The position numbers and the translations under genes are program-made. A stretch of 64,000 nucleotides of DNA from Magnolia sinica (taxonomy: Eukaryota > Streptophyta > Magnoliopsida > Magnoliales > Magnoliaceae), in assembly GCF_029962835.1 (NCBI RefSeq), contig NC_080574.1, positions 23,100,001-23,164,000 of the forward strand, read 5' to 3'. Of this stretch, positions 21,418 to 32,734 are shown one piece after another. A model generated the notes under the pieces. That model was not told the DNA's origin. It saw nothing but the letters and a program-made list of their open reading frames with translations, and did no database searches. Positions within the stretch are counted from its first letter, which is position 1. Every line of letters begins with the position of its first letter.

Positions 21418-24400
21418 ATGGCCCAAACTCAAATTCAATCCCTGATGAAAGGGATGGTTTTAAGGAGCTTCTTCAAGAGCTTTCCCTCTTCTACATCAAA
21501 CAGAATACCGAAATCTCTTCCTACTCAAATCCACTTCCGAGGAAAGTCCTTCTCTACTTGTGCTGGTGCTAGTAGCAGCAGTAACAGCTCCACTAGAGAT
21601 TTCCTGTCGTTATCGGACGAGCAGCTGATGGCCCAGTGCGACATGGACACCTTCAAGGCATCGGGTCCCGGCGGCCAGCACCGTAACAAGCGAGAGAGTG
21701 CCGTCCGCCTCAAGCACACCCCCACCGGAATCATCTCCCAGGTACTTCTTCTTCTATCTTTCTCTGTATGGATCAAGCTGGCAATGGACTCCTCAGGTGG
21801 GCCACACCATTGAAATCGGTATACGTACAACAATCTTACCCAGTGTACATGCGTGGCCCACCCGATGAGTGGATCGGCCTGATTCTTGTGCTAGATGATC
21901 TTCGTGATGGTTCCCACCTTTTCACGGCTCGGATGTTGGATGTCCTGCATCGTGACAAGTTTGCAGGAGAGAAGGTGCAGCATGGGAGGCTTGACATGCT
22001 GAGTTGTGTGCGATCATTCCTCTTTAGTCATTGCCTAGAAGGTGTTCGATGAAATTCTATTCGGCAGCCATGTCGAAATGTGGTTCGATGACATGCGGGA
22101 CACAATTTCGTCCATTTCAACTTTAGAACGCTAACTATGCCGTTACACACGTGACATGCGTTCTTCAAGTTTTATTTTCTTTAAATTGTATAATGATATT
22201 CTAAAATGTCAGTATCAGTTGAGCGTACAAAGGTAATGGTGGCAATCCGAGTGGGCACCCCTATGAATGAGGATGACATGTGGCGCATGTGCAGGAGTTT
22301 CAAATCTCATGGTGAATTTTATGGGGGCGGATTAGGTGTCGCCCTGACTGTAGGGCCCGCCTTGTTGTATGTGTAATATATCCACACCGTCCATCTGTTC
22401 TTACAGCTTATTTTATGGCATGAACCCAAAATAAGCATATCCAAATCTCAGGTGGACCACACTATACCATCCAACCTGTTGATAAGGTCACAGCAACCGG
22501 GATGAAGGGAAAAGAGCAAATATCAGCTTTATCCAAAACTTTAGTGGCCCACAATGAGTATTTAATGGTTAAACACCACTGTTTCCTGTAGTGTGGTCCA
22601 CCTGAAATTTGGATCTGCTTCATTATTCGTCTCATGCCCTAAAATGATCTGGAAAAAGAGATGACAGTGTGGATATACTACACATACATCAAGGTGGGCC
22701 CCACGGTCAGGGCTGCACTGTGTTTGGTGAGGCTGTGGGGCCGCACCTTATTTGCTCCCGAATTTTATGTGGGTGGTAACACACGACATGCTCAGTCTGA
22801 TTCTACCAGCACCACTTGGCAGCTCCACATTGACAGGTGTGTGTGTGTGTGCGCATGCGGGCGCGCGAGGGGGTATGATCGTTAATGGGGTGCTCTATGA
22901 CACTCATGGAATGGGCATTTCACACACTTGACCTCAATGCATTGCCATTTCACATGGTTCACAATTGATGCGTACTTGGTTTCCATTCAGTTTGTGCATT
23001 TCACCTTCTATCAAGCAAGGTGACAGTCGTCTTTTCTCTGTTTCAACCAACGTGCCTTGTTTTTGCAGGCTGTGGAGGACCGGTCACAGCATAAGAATCG
23101 TGCGTCAGCCCTAGCTCGTTTACGCACTCTTTTGGCTCTTAAAGGTTACATCAAAATGACATTCATTTTGTTTTTGCTTGTTTGATTTGCTTATGCATTG
23201 TTTTTGCTTGTTTTAGTTGCTTATGCAGATGAGACAGCTTAGGTAGTTTAAATGGTCACTTTCAAAATTCCTGATTTTGTAGTATGTGATGTTTTCTTCT
23301 TGCATTTTAGTTGATATGATATGTATAAGGGCCATTTGGATCATTTTCTTGGTTTTGGTGTTGTATGAAATGTGAAGGAAACAGACTCGTTTGATTTTAC
23401 GGTGCAAATGGAACAGCTTATAAACACTGTTTAAAAAAGAAAAAGAAAAGAAAAAGGAGACAATTTGTAAAATGTTAAGAGGTCATTTTGGAACTTCCCA
23501 ATTTGGAGTTACTAGAACTGCAAATGGAACGACTTGTATGATTCTCTATTCTTCTTGCTTGTTTGATTATGATATGCAAATGAAACGAACTTATTTTGAA
23601 AATGATCATTTCAAACTTTCCTGATTAAAAGTTGTGGGAATTGCAAATGAATAAAAAGTATGGGTTTTATTTGCATGCACAGGTGAATTCGAATTATGAT
23701 ATGCATATGAAACAAATTCTATTTACGAGCAGCCATATGGTTGTTTTTGTTATTTCTTTGTTGAAGTTTCAGTTCTTAGCTAGGCTGTCATTTCCATTTA
23801 AGCAGCAAATATAAGAAAGCCCATTTAACTTTCTCTGTCCAAAACCAGTCTGATGTTTCTGTTGTCCTAACCTCTTAGTTCTCTGTTCGATTTGCTGGGT
23901 TTCCCCAAGTCAAAATGGAAATGAATATCTGTTGATGGGGAGCATCTTCTTTTATTGAACTAGTCAGGAATGCGATAGACCTCGAAGAATACAAGCCTCC
24001 TCTGGAACTTCTTCAGATTCTTCCTGCAAAGTCGACGATTAGAGGGTCGGACGTCGGTCCCCAAATTGGACCCAATAACTCAAAGTTTGCATTGGTATCA
24101 ATTCTCAATATTTTCTTATACTAGAACTGAAAGTGTGGTTTGCTTGGATTTTGATTGTGTGCAAGAGTAGATTATGTATATCAGTTCCTTTTCTTATGTA
24201 GGGAATGAGAGCATTATTGGATCTGATTTATGCTGTTGATGGTTCTGTAGCAGATGCAGCAAAACATTTGGGGTACATGATACATGGCTCTTGAAATTTC
24301 TTACCAATTTAAAGCTTTATGCATGCCTATTCAATGTTATAAATGCAACTAGATGCCCAAATGTAAAGCTTTTTATAGTCACCTTCTTTGATCAGATGAC

Positions 24401-25751
24401 TGGCCATGGAATCTTTGAAGCCACAACTTCTGCTTGGCTAGAATCACCGAAACTCATTGACATGGAAAGGACCATTTTGATTTCCTCATTTCTGCACCTT
24501 TAGACTCCCACAATGCTGGAGCCTACCAGATTCCCCATGCTATAGAGTTCTCGCTCAATCCCAATTTCCAAACGAATGCTTCACCCACTGGCCAATATGA
24601 TTATTCTTTTTTAATCTGACGATCAATTACTGCACCCAATCCTTTTTCCAAGTTCAGTGCCAATATTCACTGAAATGATGGATCCCACTAGAATAGGAGT
24701 CTTTTGATTCTATCGATGATCCTTGTCATAGGCAAGGTTCAAATATTGGAATGTATTGCAGTGCTTCAGGAATGTTATATGAAAACTTCATCCAGCGATA
24801 TGGTGTGAACTTCCATGTGGTGATAGGGAAATATATTTGTAAGTGTCCTTTGCATCACTTAGTGTCATTGATGCATTTCAATACAAACACTTGGTATTAG
24901 AGTATCATCGATACATTCCTGTCAGTATAATCTTAATAAATTAAGCATGATGGTAAGGCTGATGATAGCAGTAGGTACCATATCACAAATATAGTGGTAA
25001 TACAATACATTCAAACAATGCCGGGAACCTTGGTTGCAGGCAATTAGGCATCTTTGAAGATATGCCTATTCCTCCAAAGCTGAAAAGACCTGCTTTTCAG
25101 ATTCTTGCACACATACAGATACATCAAAACCTACGAGGCCAAGACAATCTTTTATTATACATAAAGCAGAAAGCTTATGCATGTTGCAAATTTTCTTTTG
25201 CCCTCCATTGTATTGCAGGTTAAGCACAGGTGCTCTAGCACGGTTGATATTATCGGACGATTCTCTCCGTAAGGAAGTTAATGAGCTGAGGACATCTAAG
25301 GTAGAAACTACATAAATAGAATTGCTTTGTAATTCAGCTTGCTATTTAAAATAGTCACTGGTGATTGTAGTTCTCAACATATGATGTTCCTGTGTATCGT
25401 AGTGTTGCATGGATCGATATAAACAATGTATGGAAATGAATCATATTTTAAATGCAAAAATGAATCAGGTCATATGATTCAGACTAACTAATGATTTTAA
25501 ATATGAGATTAAATCACATTATAAGATTTCAGCCTATGTATGGATCTGTATTTCCAGTGTTACTTCACCCTTTTATCTACCTCTCCACTTTTGAGCTGCA
25601 AATCCATTTGAATTAGATTTGGATATCCATGCTGACTTCTTCCATGTGAATGACTAATCCTTCTCATCGATTTTCAAATAATCATATGTTTAGGAATGCA
25701 CAAAATAACCGCTTCTGATCTTCCTTGTAGGGTATGAAGCCACTCAAGTGA
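21418..25751 (+). CDS. Class I peptide release factor-like protein (GGQ), organellar
   Basis: Six exons join in phase: 21418-21741, 23069-23144, 23964-24094, 24202-24272, 25219-25300 and 25731-25751 (TGA), totalling 705 bp and 234 aa. Residues 1-60 are Ser-, Arg- and Lys-rich with few acidic residues, a probable plastid or mitochondrial transit peptide. The catalytic loop follows, [10 protein letters not shown], with GGQ at 85-87; this motif enters the ribosome's peptidyl-transferase centre and triggers peptidyl-tRNA hydrolysis. The codon-recognition domain of full RF1/RF2 is absent, so the protein belongs with the short ICT1/C12orf65-type rescue or release-factor-like proteins. It resembles, from memory, Arabidopsis At1g62850. 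The last 150 residues lack a known domain name but are typical of that group ([28 protein letters not shown]). An alternative start is the Met at residue 10. Every intron has GT-AG ends. Confidence 0.92.
22324..22775. repeat. Foldback MITE (GTGGACCAC family), copy 2, in release-factor intron 1
   Basis: The left end GGGGGCGGATTAGGTGTCGCCC pairs loosely with the right end near CGCACCTTATTTGCTCC. The two halves mirror each other: CTCAGGTGGACCACACTATA against TAGTGTGGTCCACCTGAAAT. It has no coding capacity and lies within intron 1. Confidence 0.75.
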
Positions 25752-26390
25752 GATGAGATTCATGAGAAGATTATGTACAGAAGGTGATGTATTTTGCTTT
25801 TGAAATGAGGGATGCCATTATGCAGATTGCTGCACAAAGTTCTATGCAGTTCCCTCCTAACAGTGCACATGGAAATACGTCTGGTGATGAGCATTGTTGA
25901 TATGGTGATCCAACATGTAGATGGCCACATTTCAAAGATTGAAGTGACTAGGCAAATGTAACATCCACATGTTGTGAGTTTTGCTGGTTGAATGTGGACG
26001 ATACTCTTACTGTTCAGGCCACTGGTCAGATGGTCTATCCACATGGTGCCCACCCGAACAACAATACCAACCACCAGACATTTCACCATGTCTACCAGCC
26101 TAGGGAAGCACATAAAGGAGGGTGTCGGTAGACTAGTGTTGGACCTGCATATCAGCATTCCCTGTTCAAACCTACTCTGTTTTGTTTTAACTGAGATAGT
26201 TGATCGGGGATATCACTTTATGTCATTCCATGGAAGGCCCCTGTATGCTACTATTTATAACTAAAAGACCAAAACATGGTTGCAGATTTGCGATCGTGAC
26301 ATATAATGGCATTGGGAAATGGAGAAAATGAATAGTACAAATCTTTTAAGCTCGTTGATTCAAGATGATTATCCAAAAGACTTCATTAAG

Positions 26391-26393
<3 letters not shown>
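25752..26393. other. 3' flank of the release-factor gene
   Basis: The release-factor 3' untranslated region presumably begins here. No further gene is seen; short open frames lack any recognisable motif. Confidence 0.45.

Positions 26394-26457
<64 letters not shown>
26394..26457. repeat. (GA)n microsatellite
   Basis: About 31 GA units. Open frames running through it (poly Arg-Glu or Leu-Ser) are artefacts of the repeat. Confidence 0.97.
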
Positions 26458-26460
<3 letters not shown>

Positions 26461-27514
26461 ACGGCATTAACATACCAATGACTACAAATGTTCACAGAAT
26501 GATCATTTGGCAGGATAGAGTTATTTGATTTCACCATTTACATTTGATTTCTGACATTTGTGGCCATTCATTCAATCAGCATGGTGGTGTTACTAGGCTG
26601 TTAGGTGCATTTTTCGAATGTATCTATGACGCATCTTATTCTTTCTCCATTTTTGTTTAATATCATTATCAGGATATCTCCCATTCATCCTAGTGAGTCA
26701 CACCTGATGAAGTTTGATGAAAGATACAGGCCATATTGGCCCCACAGAAACCTATGGTTGGTGTCCCATCTCCATTGTTCCCTGCGATATGGCCCACCTA
26801 AGTTTCGGATCTGGCTGGTTTTTGTCTCCAGGGCCTAGCATCCGAATGGGCGGAGTGTGGATTTCATGTATACTACATGGTGGTTCCCAAAGAGCTAGGG
26901 TGTTCTACGCACTGCCATAAACAGGTCTTGTAGAGGATTCAGGTCCAGTAAACGGTGAAGATGCTGAATAAAGGTGTGGTCAGCTGCATTTAATTGCTAC
27001 AAGAAAGGGATTGGATGGCCAGGATATTCCCATTTGGGTTTATGACGCATGGCCCATCTTGCGTAAGGCGCATTGAATGATTGAATCAATGTAGATCATC
27101 AAACACGTGCTCGGGCTGCGTGGGGCCCACTTGGTGATGTGTGGCTTACATCCAACCTGTTCATTCCATTGACCCTCCACAATCCCAAAATCTATCGTCA
27201 TCCATGACACTGGTGGGTCACGCCAAAGAGAACAATGGCGGACATCCGATTGGGAGATGCCAACCACTTACTATTTACCATCAATCATCCACTTGATAGT
27301 TACTAAATGGATGGCTGGGATTGCTTTCATGATTTTATAGACATGCTCCATCCACAATGGGACCCATAGTTTGGATGGTCTGGATCTGTACATGAGTGCC
27401 AAGTAGAAGAGGAAGAGCATAGGAATCTAGCGCTCGTGTATGAAAGGCTGCAGAGGCGTTACACTGCTGGGACCAATGAGTTCGAAGGACTGGATAGTGG
27501 GACCCGTTGCTATG
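26458..27514. other. Intergenic repeats without assigned family
   Basis: Words such as ATGGCCCACCTAAGTTTCGG and GGCCCCACAG suggest a diverged relative of the foldback MITEs near 26690-26900. Nothing else is supported. Confidence 0.35.
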
Positions 27515-27957
27515 TAGGGCTGGAAGTTGGGCGGGTTGAACCCGACCGACCCGTGACCGACCCGACATTGGGTTGGGCTCGGGCAGGATGTATCAAGTCC
27601 ATTCTTAGGCTTGGGCTATGCAAACACCAACCTGATAAAACTTGGGTCAAGCTCGGGTTGAGGTCTTGGGTTGCCCAACCCAACCCAACCCGACCCAAAC
27701 CGAACCCAATCAATATATAAGTATCAATATATAAGTTACTAATAAATTATAATTGAGTGTGGAGCGTCTGTGTTGAAGACATTGGAAATTCCAGCATTCT
27801 TGGGTCTCGTTGGTCCATGACATTTCCGATTACTCAAGCTCGATTTCTCTCACCCACATAGATTGTGTGCTACACAACCACATGACTTTTAAAGAAATAG
27901 TTGTCTTATATTTTATCTTATTTGTTTAGAAAAAAATGAAATTCTTTATGGTGAATA

Positions 27958-27996
<39 letters not shown>

Positions 27997-28253
27997 AAAT
28001 CATAGATACAAAAAATAAGACGTGTATTGAAATACAATAAACTAATGTAATAATGAAAATATTAGTATGTATCCACCCGACCAACCTGATCAACCCAACC
28101 GTACCTGCTTGGGTTGGGCTCCCAACCTGAGGTTAGGTTGGGTTGGGTTGGGTTGGGTTGGGTTGGGTTGGGTTAGGTTTGAGGTACAGGAACCTTGGGT
28201 TGGATTAGGGGTTGAGCACCAACCCGACCGAACCTGCCCGACTTCCAGCCCTA
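27515..28253. mobile_element. Non-autonomous hAT-like element (TAGGGCTG ends), copy 1
   Basis: It begins TAGGGCTGGAAGTTGGGCGG and ends with the inverse of TAGGGCTGGAAGTCGGGCAG. Perfect 8-bp duplications TTGCTATG lie at 27507-27514 and 28254-28261. The sub-terminal parts are rich in GGGTT and CCCGACC; the middle is AT-rich with (AT)n at 27963-27992 and a (GGGTT)n run at 28133-28175. It shares its interior, in inverse orientation, with 62160-62776. Confidence 0.85.
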
Positions 28254-28261
28254 TTGCTATG

Positions 28262-31200
28262 GTCTTAAGACTCGGGCAAGCCCCTCACGACTCATCCAAG
28301 TTAACCAGGTTTCGGTCCTCCCTGATCTGGTTGGATACCATGACTCACCCCTGACTCGGGCGAGTCAAGCTGACCATGCTCCTGGAACATCAGTTACAAA
28401 ATTCACATTATCCTAAATGGGTGATTGCTGAACATCTAATGGACGGTGAAGATGAAGAGGAGTAAACAGTTCAAAATCGACGACGAAATGTCTATTGGTC
28501 AGAGGTCTGAATAATCAGTGGGAAATGGACCCCGCTAGTTGGCTAGTTCGGATGTGAAGTCATGCCACGTGTACAGAAAGAGAGACCCATCACGTTATTT
28601 TCCGTACAACTGCCTGCGCCCAACCACTCACCGGCAAGACATCTAGTGCTAATAATGCAGGGGACATTTCAACAATTATAGAACCTTTTCAAAATTTTCA
28701 GTAATTACCTTCAACAAAATAATAATAATAATAATGCAGGGGAAATTTTATAGCTTTTTCTTGACAAAAGCTGTGTTTGGGCCCATGGGGAGGCACTATC
28801 CTCTAAAATGCTTGTTCTAGAGGCTTGAGATGGGCTTGTTACTGCTGCCGCTCGGTTTCAAAATTCATGATACGTGCGGGCGTGCCAGCACTCCAACCAA
28901 ACAACTTTCACCCCAACCGCCAAGAGAGGCTGATATGTCAAACCCGACCCCTCTGAAAAGAGGGGTCACCTATTCAACCACTCCTAAGATGTTTAAGATA
29001 ATCATGCAATTATTAGAGGATACAGTTTGTCATCCAAAAATGAGTTGTACATAGCCTTATGAAAGTATTTTCGTATTCGAAGATAAACAAAAAAGAAATA
29101 CTCCTAATTAACTACAAAGCATATTTTCAAAAGAAGAATTGCTTGTATTAAAATGGGATTTGTCAAGCGTATGAGCCTAGACTTAAATTACCGCTAAAGA
29201 TTACAACTATTGGATTACTGACATTCTTGATAAAGAATTAGACTACTAGTTATGTTAAGGAACTTAAAGGCTTGATTATGCTAAGAAACATAAATGATTA
29301 ATTTGATTGCAATGATTTGTTTGATTAGGTTGGTACGAGACACTTTGCTTCGTTGAACTCTTTTGTTATTTATAAACTTCCTTGAAATAATCATTTGAAT
29401 GCATTTTTCCACATCCAACAACTGTAGTAACCACTTCAACACTACTTCGGCCTCCCAGACTCTTCACTCTTCTTGACACCTATCCTGGTAACCGCTTCTC
29501 ATTCTACCACGCTCCATCTTCAGCTACTCGGCCATGTTACATCTTTGGATGACGTGTATTAATCAACCAACGACAACTGTCATTTCCATAAAATGCACTG
29601 CAAATATCATCACAGATCTTATGGACATTATATACTTCTTGTGCAATGACACGTATCTTTTGTTAATTAGCTCTTTTACGAATGGTAAAAAATAGGGTAC
29701 AACAATTACATAAGGTATTGTTCACCCATATACTATTACATATTGGCTTGTATTGGGTTGTTTTAGGCCAAGACGGGACCAATACACCCATATCATTCAT
29801 GATAGACACCGGTACGTATCAAACTTGTTTTAGACAATACTTTAAGCCATGCTGATAACAAGCCCATTTGGGCACACATCAAAATGGTTGTTTCTATTTA
29901 AATCGCTTGTTAGAAATATAGCTCTTGTGGCCCATTTGAAAACTAATATAGAGCAAGTCATAAGTGCATTCTTAACACAACTGAACCAAATAAAAGCCTG
30001 AGTGAAAGTAAAAATAGTCCATTAGAATTGAACTCAATCCTATGTAGGGCATGATGTAACTGGATCCTAGGTATGCCTAATTTAAAATTTTTCATTCTGA
30101 ATATAGAGAAATTATTGTTTGAAGTTTTGACCATAAAAGAGTCATAACTTTTAATATGGGCATCGTCACGAAATGCATAACCTATCGATCTTTATGTAGT
30201 GTTGCATCCGAGGTTGGTCTGACTAACACAACAGGTTGTTGATAACCATTTCACATGAAAACAAACAATTTGAGGGTTGAATTTGATATTTTAGAAGTTG
30301 CTTATAATAATGTTGGAAATGTTCCGATAAGATCTTATAAATATTTTTATTTTAAATATTCAAATTTTCTATCTTACTTCTCATGAATTCAAAAACTCAC
30401 CTTGTGAATTTTAGGTCTTAATTATTTGAGAAAGAGAATGACCTTCTTTATTGTTTTTTTATGCTCTTCCCAACATTAAAAACCTACCTAAGATGGTCGG
30501 GTGTGGAATCGCTCAACCCAATAAGCGCTTAAAAGCCCAAAGACATGCTTTTCTTGTAAAAGTAAAATAGATCCTTGGAGGAGTTTGATTACAAGAGCAG
30601 TCCATTGTGTAACGATGAGAGGGGGTAGAATGTGAGCGAGAAAGAATTTTGTGTGTGCAATATGTGTAAGAGATTTAAGTCATTCATTAAGTAGGGTTCA
30701 CCATGAATAATTAATTTTACCAAAATTAAAGGTGCAATTGATATACCAAAAATAAGAGTAGCACACTCATCAAGTGAGCCACACTTGAATGTTGAGATTG
30801 AGCCACACTTGAATGACGGAGGGATGGGTGTGATGAGATCAAGCACTGTCTTCCTCAAGGGGATTACTACTATGAATTCACGTAGTTTCTTTGGATTCCT
30901 TACAAAGATACCTTGAATCCATGAGAGAATAAGAGAATATAAATAAATTCTAGAAAAATCAAATTTTCATTAGTAAATAATAAAAACGAATTTACAACCC
31001 TTTAAATAGTAACACCAGACGTAGGAATAAGTTTGAGAATCAAACTCCAACTCAAACTCCTAAAATCCGTAACTTCCTATAAATACTATTTGACTTGACT
31101 ACCTTTTTCTCCTAATTTTTCTAAGATCTTTTCATGTTCAATTCAACTCTTAAAGCTCAAAAGATGAAGAGTTATAATCAAACTAAAATTTACTGTAAAT

Positions 31201-31660
31201 AGTAAAAATAAAAATAAAATAGATTTTTGACTGTTAATCTGATGGAATCTCACAAATTCGGTAAGGCAACCCGGCATAGCTGGGTTGGTTGGATAAAGTA
31301 ACTTCTCCTACTCAAAATCATATATGTCACGTCCAGGAACTCATTTTAGTTTACAAGAGATGTATTTTTTAAAGTTACGAAGATCTTGATGACTTTCACC
31401 TCAAATCAGGCCTTTTTTGGTCCACCTTAGACATAAAAGTATCCCAGACCACTCTACATCAGTTTTACTATTACTTTTTTTCTTTTGTACTGTCAAATTC
31501 TTGTTATACGAGTTTGACATGTGCGGATAAGTATTACTTTTTAGGTGTACAGCATGTTCACCTAACGAATGGCTTGACACGTGTTCTATGACATGGATCT
31601 TTAACATGCATTTCACCCCTCAGCATGCGGGCCGCTCACTAAATCACGACTCTTGGTGAT
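28262..31660. other. AT-rich intergenic DNA, no gene seen
   Basis: A (TAA)n tract lies at 28719-28734. Two areas (about 29300-29700 and 30880-31300) have the look of retroelement LTR sequence with TATA-like words, but no ends, duplications or partner repeats could be found. No coding region is supported. Confidence 0.4.
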
Positions 31661-31663
31661 GTT

Positions 31664-31860
31664 TGATGGACATGTCATCAGCATTGAATGATTTAAACTT
31701 CATGATAAAAAATAAGAGAGAGAGAGAGATCTTGAATGGTGATTTTTTTATTAGCAACGGCATGTCCATCACGCATCATTCATCACTAAATCTCTCTATA
31801 TCATTCATTGCTGATGACATGTCCATCAAGCATCTGACATCAGCAATGAATGATTGGACT
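31664..31860. repeat. Inverted repeat of about 28-bp arms with a third copy
   Basis: The arm at 31665-31692 (GATGGACATGTCATCAGCA...) pairs with the inverse at 31800-31829 (...TGCTGATGACATGTCCATC). A third partial copy of the CATCAGCAATGAATGAT part sits at 31838-31855. A (GA)n tract lies between the arms. Confidence 0.65.
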
Positions 31861-32469
31861 TTATCGCCATCTTATGATGTGTGATGCAACGCTGGATGAT
31901 ATGTGCAGTTTTGATCGAGTATCGAGTGGGCCACATGCAACATAATCAACAACAGGAAGATCCTAATCCTTCAATTGGAAGTCAGCATTTAGACGGTTAA
32001 GAACGATAACGAACCAATGATCGAGCTTGAATGGTGATTTGATGGCAATTGGAAGATTTATTTATTTTTTTTTTCTCAAGGCATCCAAGCTGGGTCTCAC
32101 ATCAACGATGGTTGAGACATGGGTCCCACTTGTACGTGTTTTACAACCCAAGAAAAGAGTCCAAGATTTCTTAATACCTCAATATTTTATTTAGAAACAT
32201 GGATTTTGATGATTATAATAAGTGCATGAAACCAACCGGACATCAACCCACCTCACAAGGGTCGCGTACACATCACTGTTTCTCAAGTTGGATTGTTCCT
32301 AAATGAAAATAATAATCACATCTTACAGACATTATATCCATCACAAGATCATGACAAAAACTAGGCTGGTCCACTCGCCCATCCATCAACCGTGTGGGTC
32401 CTATCATGAGTCCATGACACACCCAGCCCATCAATCAGACGGTCTTTCACTGGGCCAGGGAGACCATGT

Positions 32470-32700
32470 ACCTTGACTACAGACGGGGAATGGCAAATGG
32501 GTCTGGGATTGAGTTAGTCATGTTAGTGCTGACCCAGGCCAGATTGGTTTAGTAAAGCGTCTAAGAATGCCAGCCCGAACTCAACCCAGCGGCTAATTAC
32601 ACTATTGCCCGACTCATCTCACTTAAAATCCATCAAGCTTGAGCCCGACCGAACGACAACTGGCCCGACCTAACCTGGCATGACCACGCTCGGATTTAAG
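32470..32700. repeat. CCCGACC-rich degenerate repeat
   Basis: GAGCCCGACCGAAC and CCCGACCTAACCTGG words resemble hAT-like element interiors elsewhere here. The ends are not defined. It abuts the Harbinger remains. Confidence 0.4.
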
Positions 32701-32734
32701 AATTGAAAAAAAAAAAAAAAAAAGGTTAGAGAAA

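Noticed and set aside
26319-26537. Open frames rich in Arg-Glu or Leu-Ser
   Set aside because: They are products of the (GA)n microsatellite.
30589-30858. 89-codon minus-strand frame
   Set aside because: No recognisable motif, low complexity and no neighbours supporting a gene.
29300-31300. Possible LTRs with TATA-like words
   Set aside because: No paired repeat, TG...CA ends or target duplication could be found.
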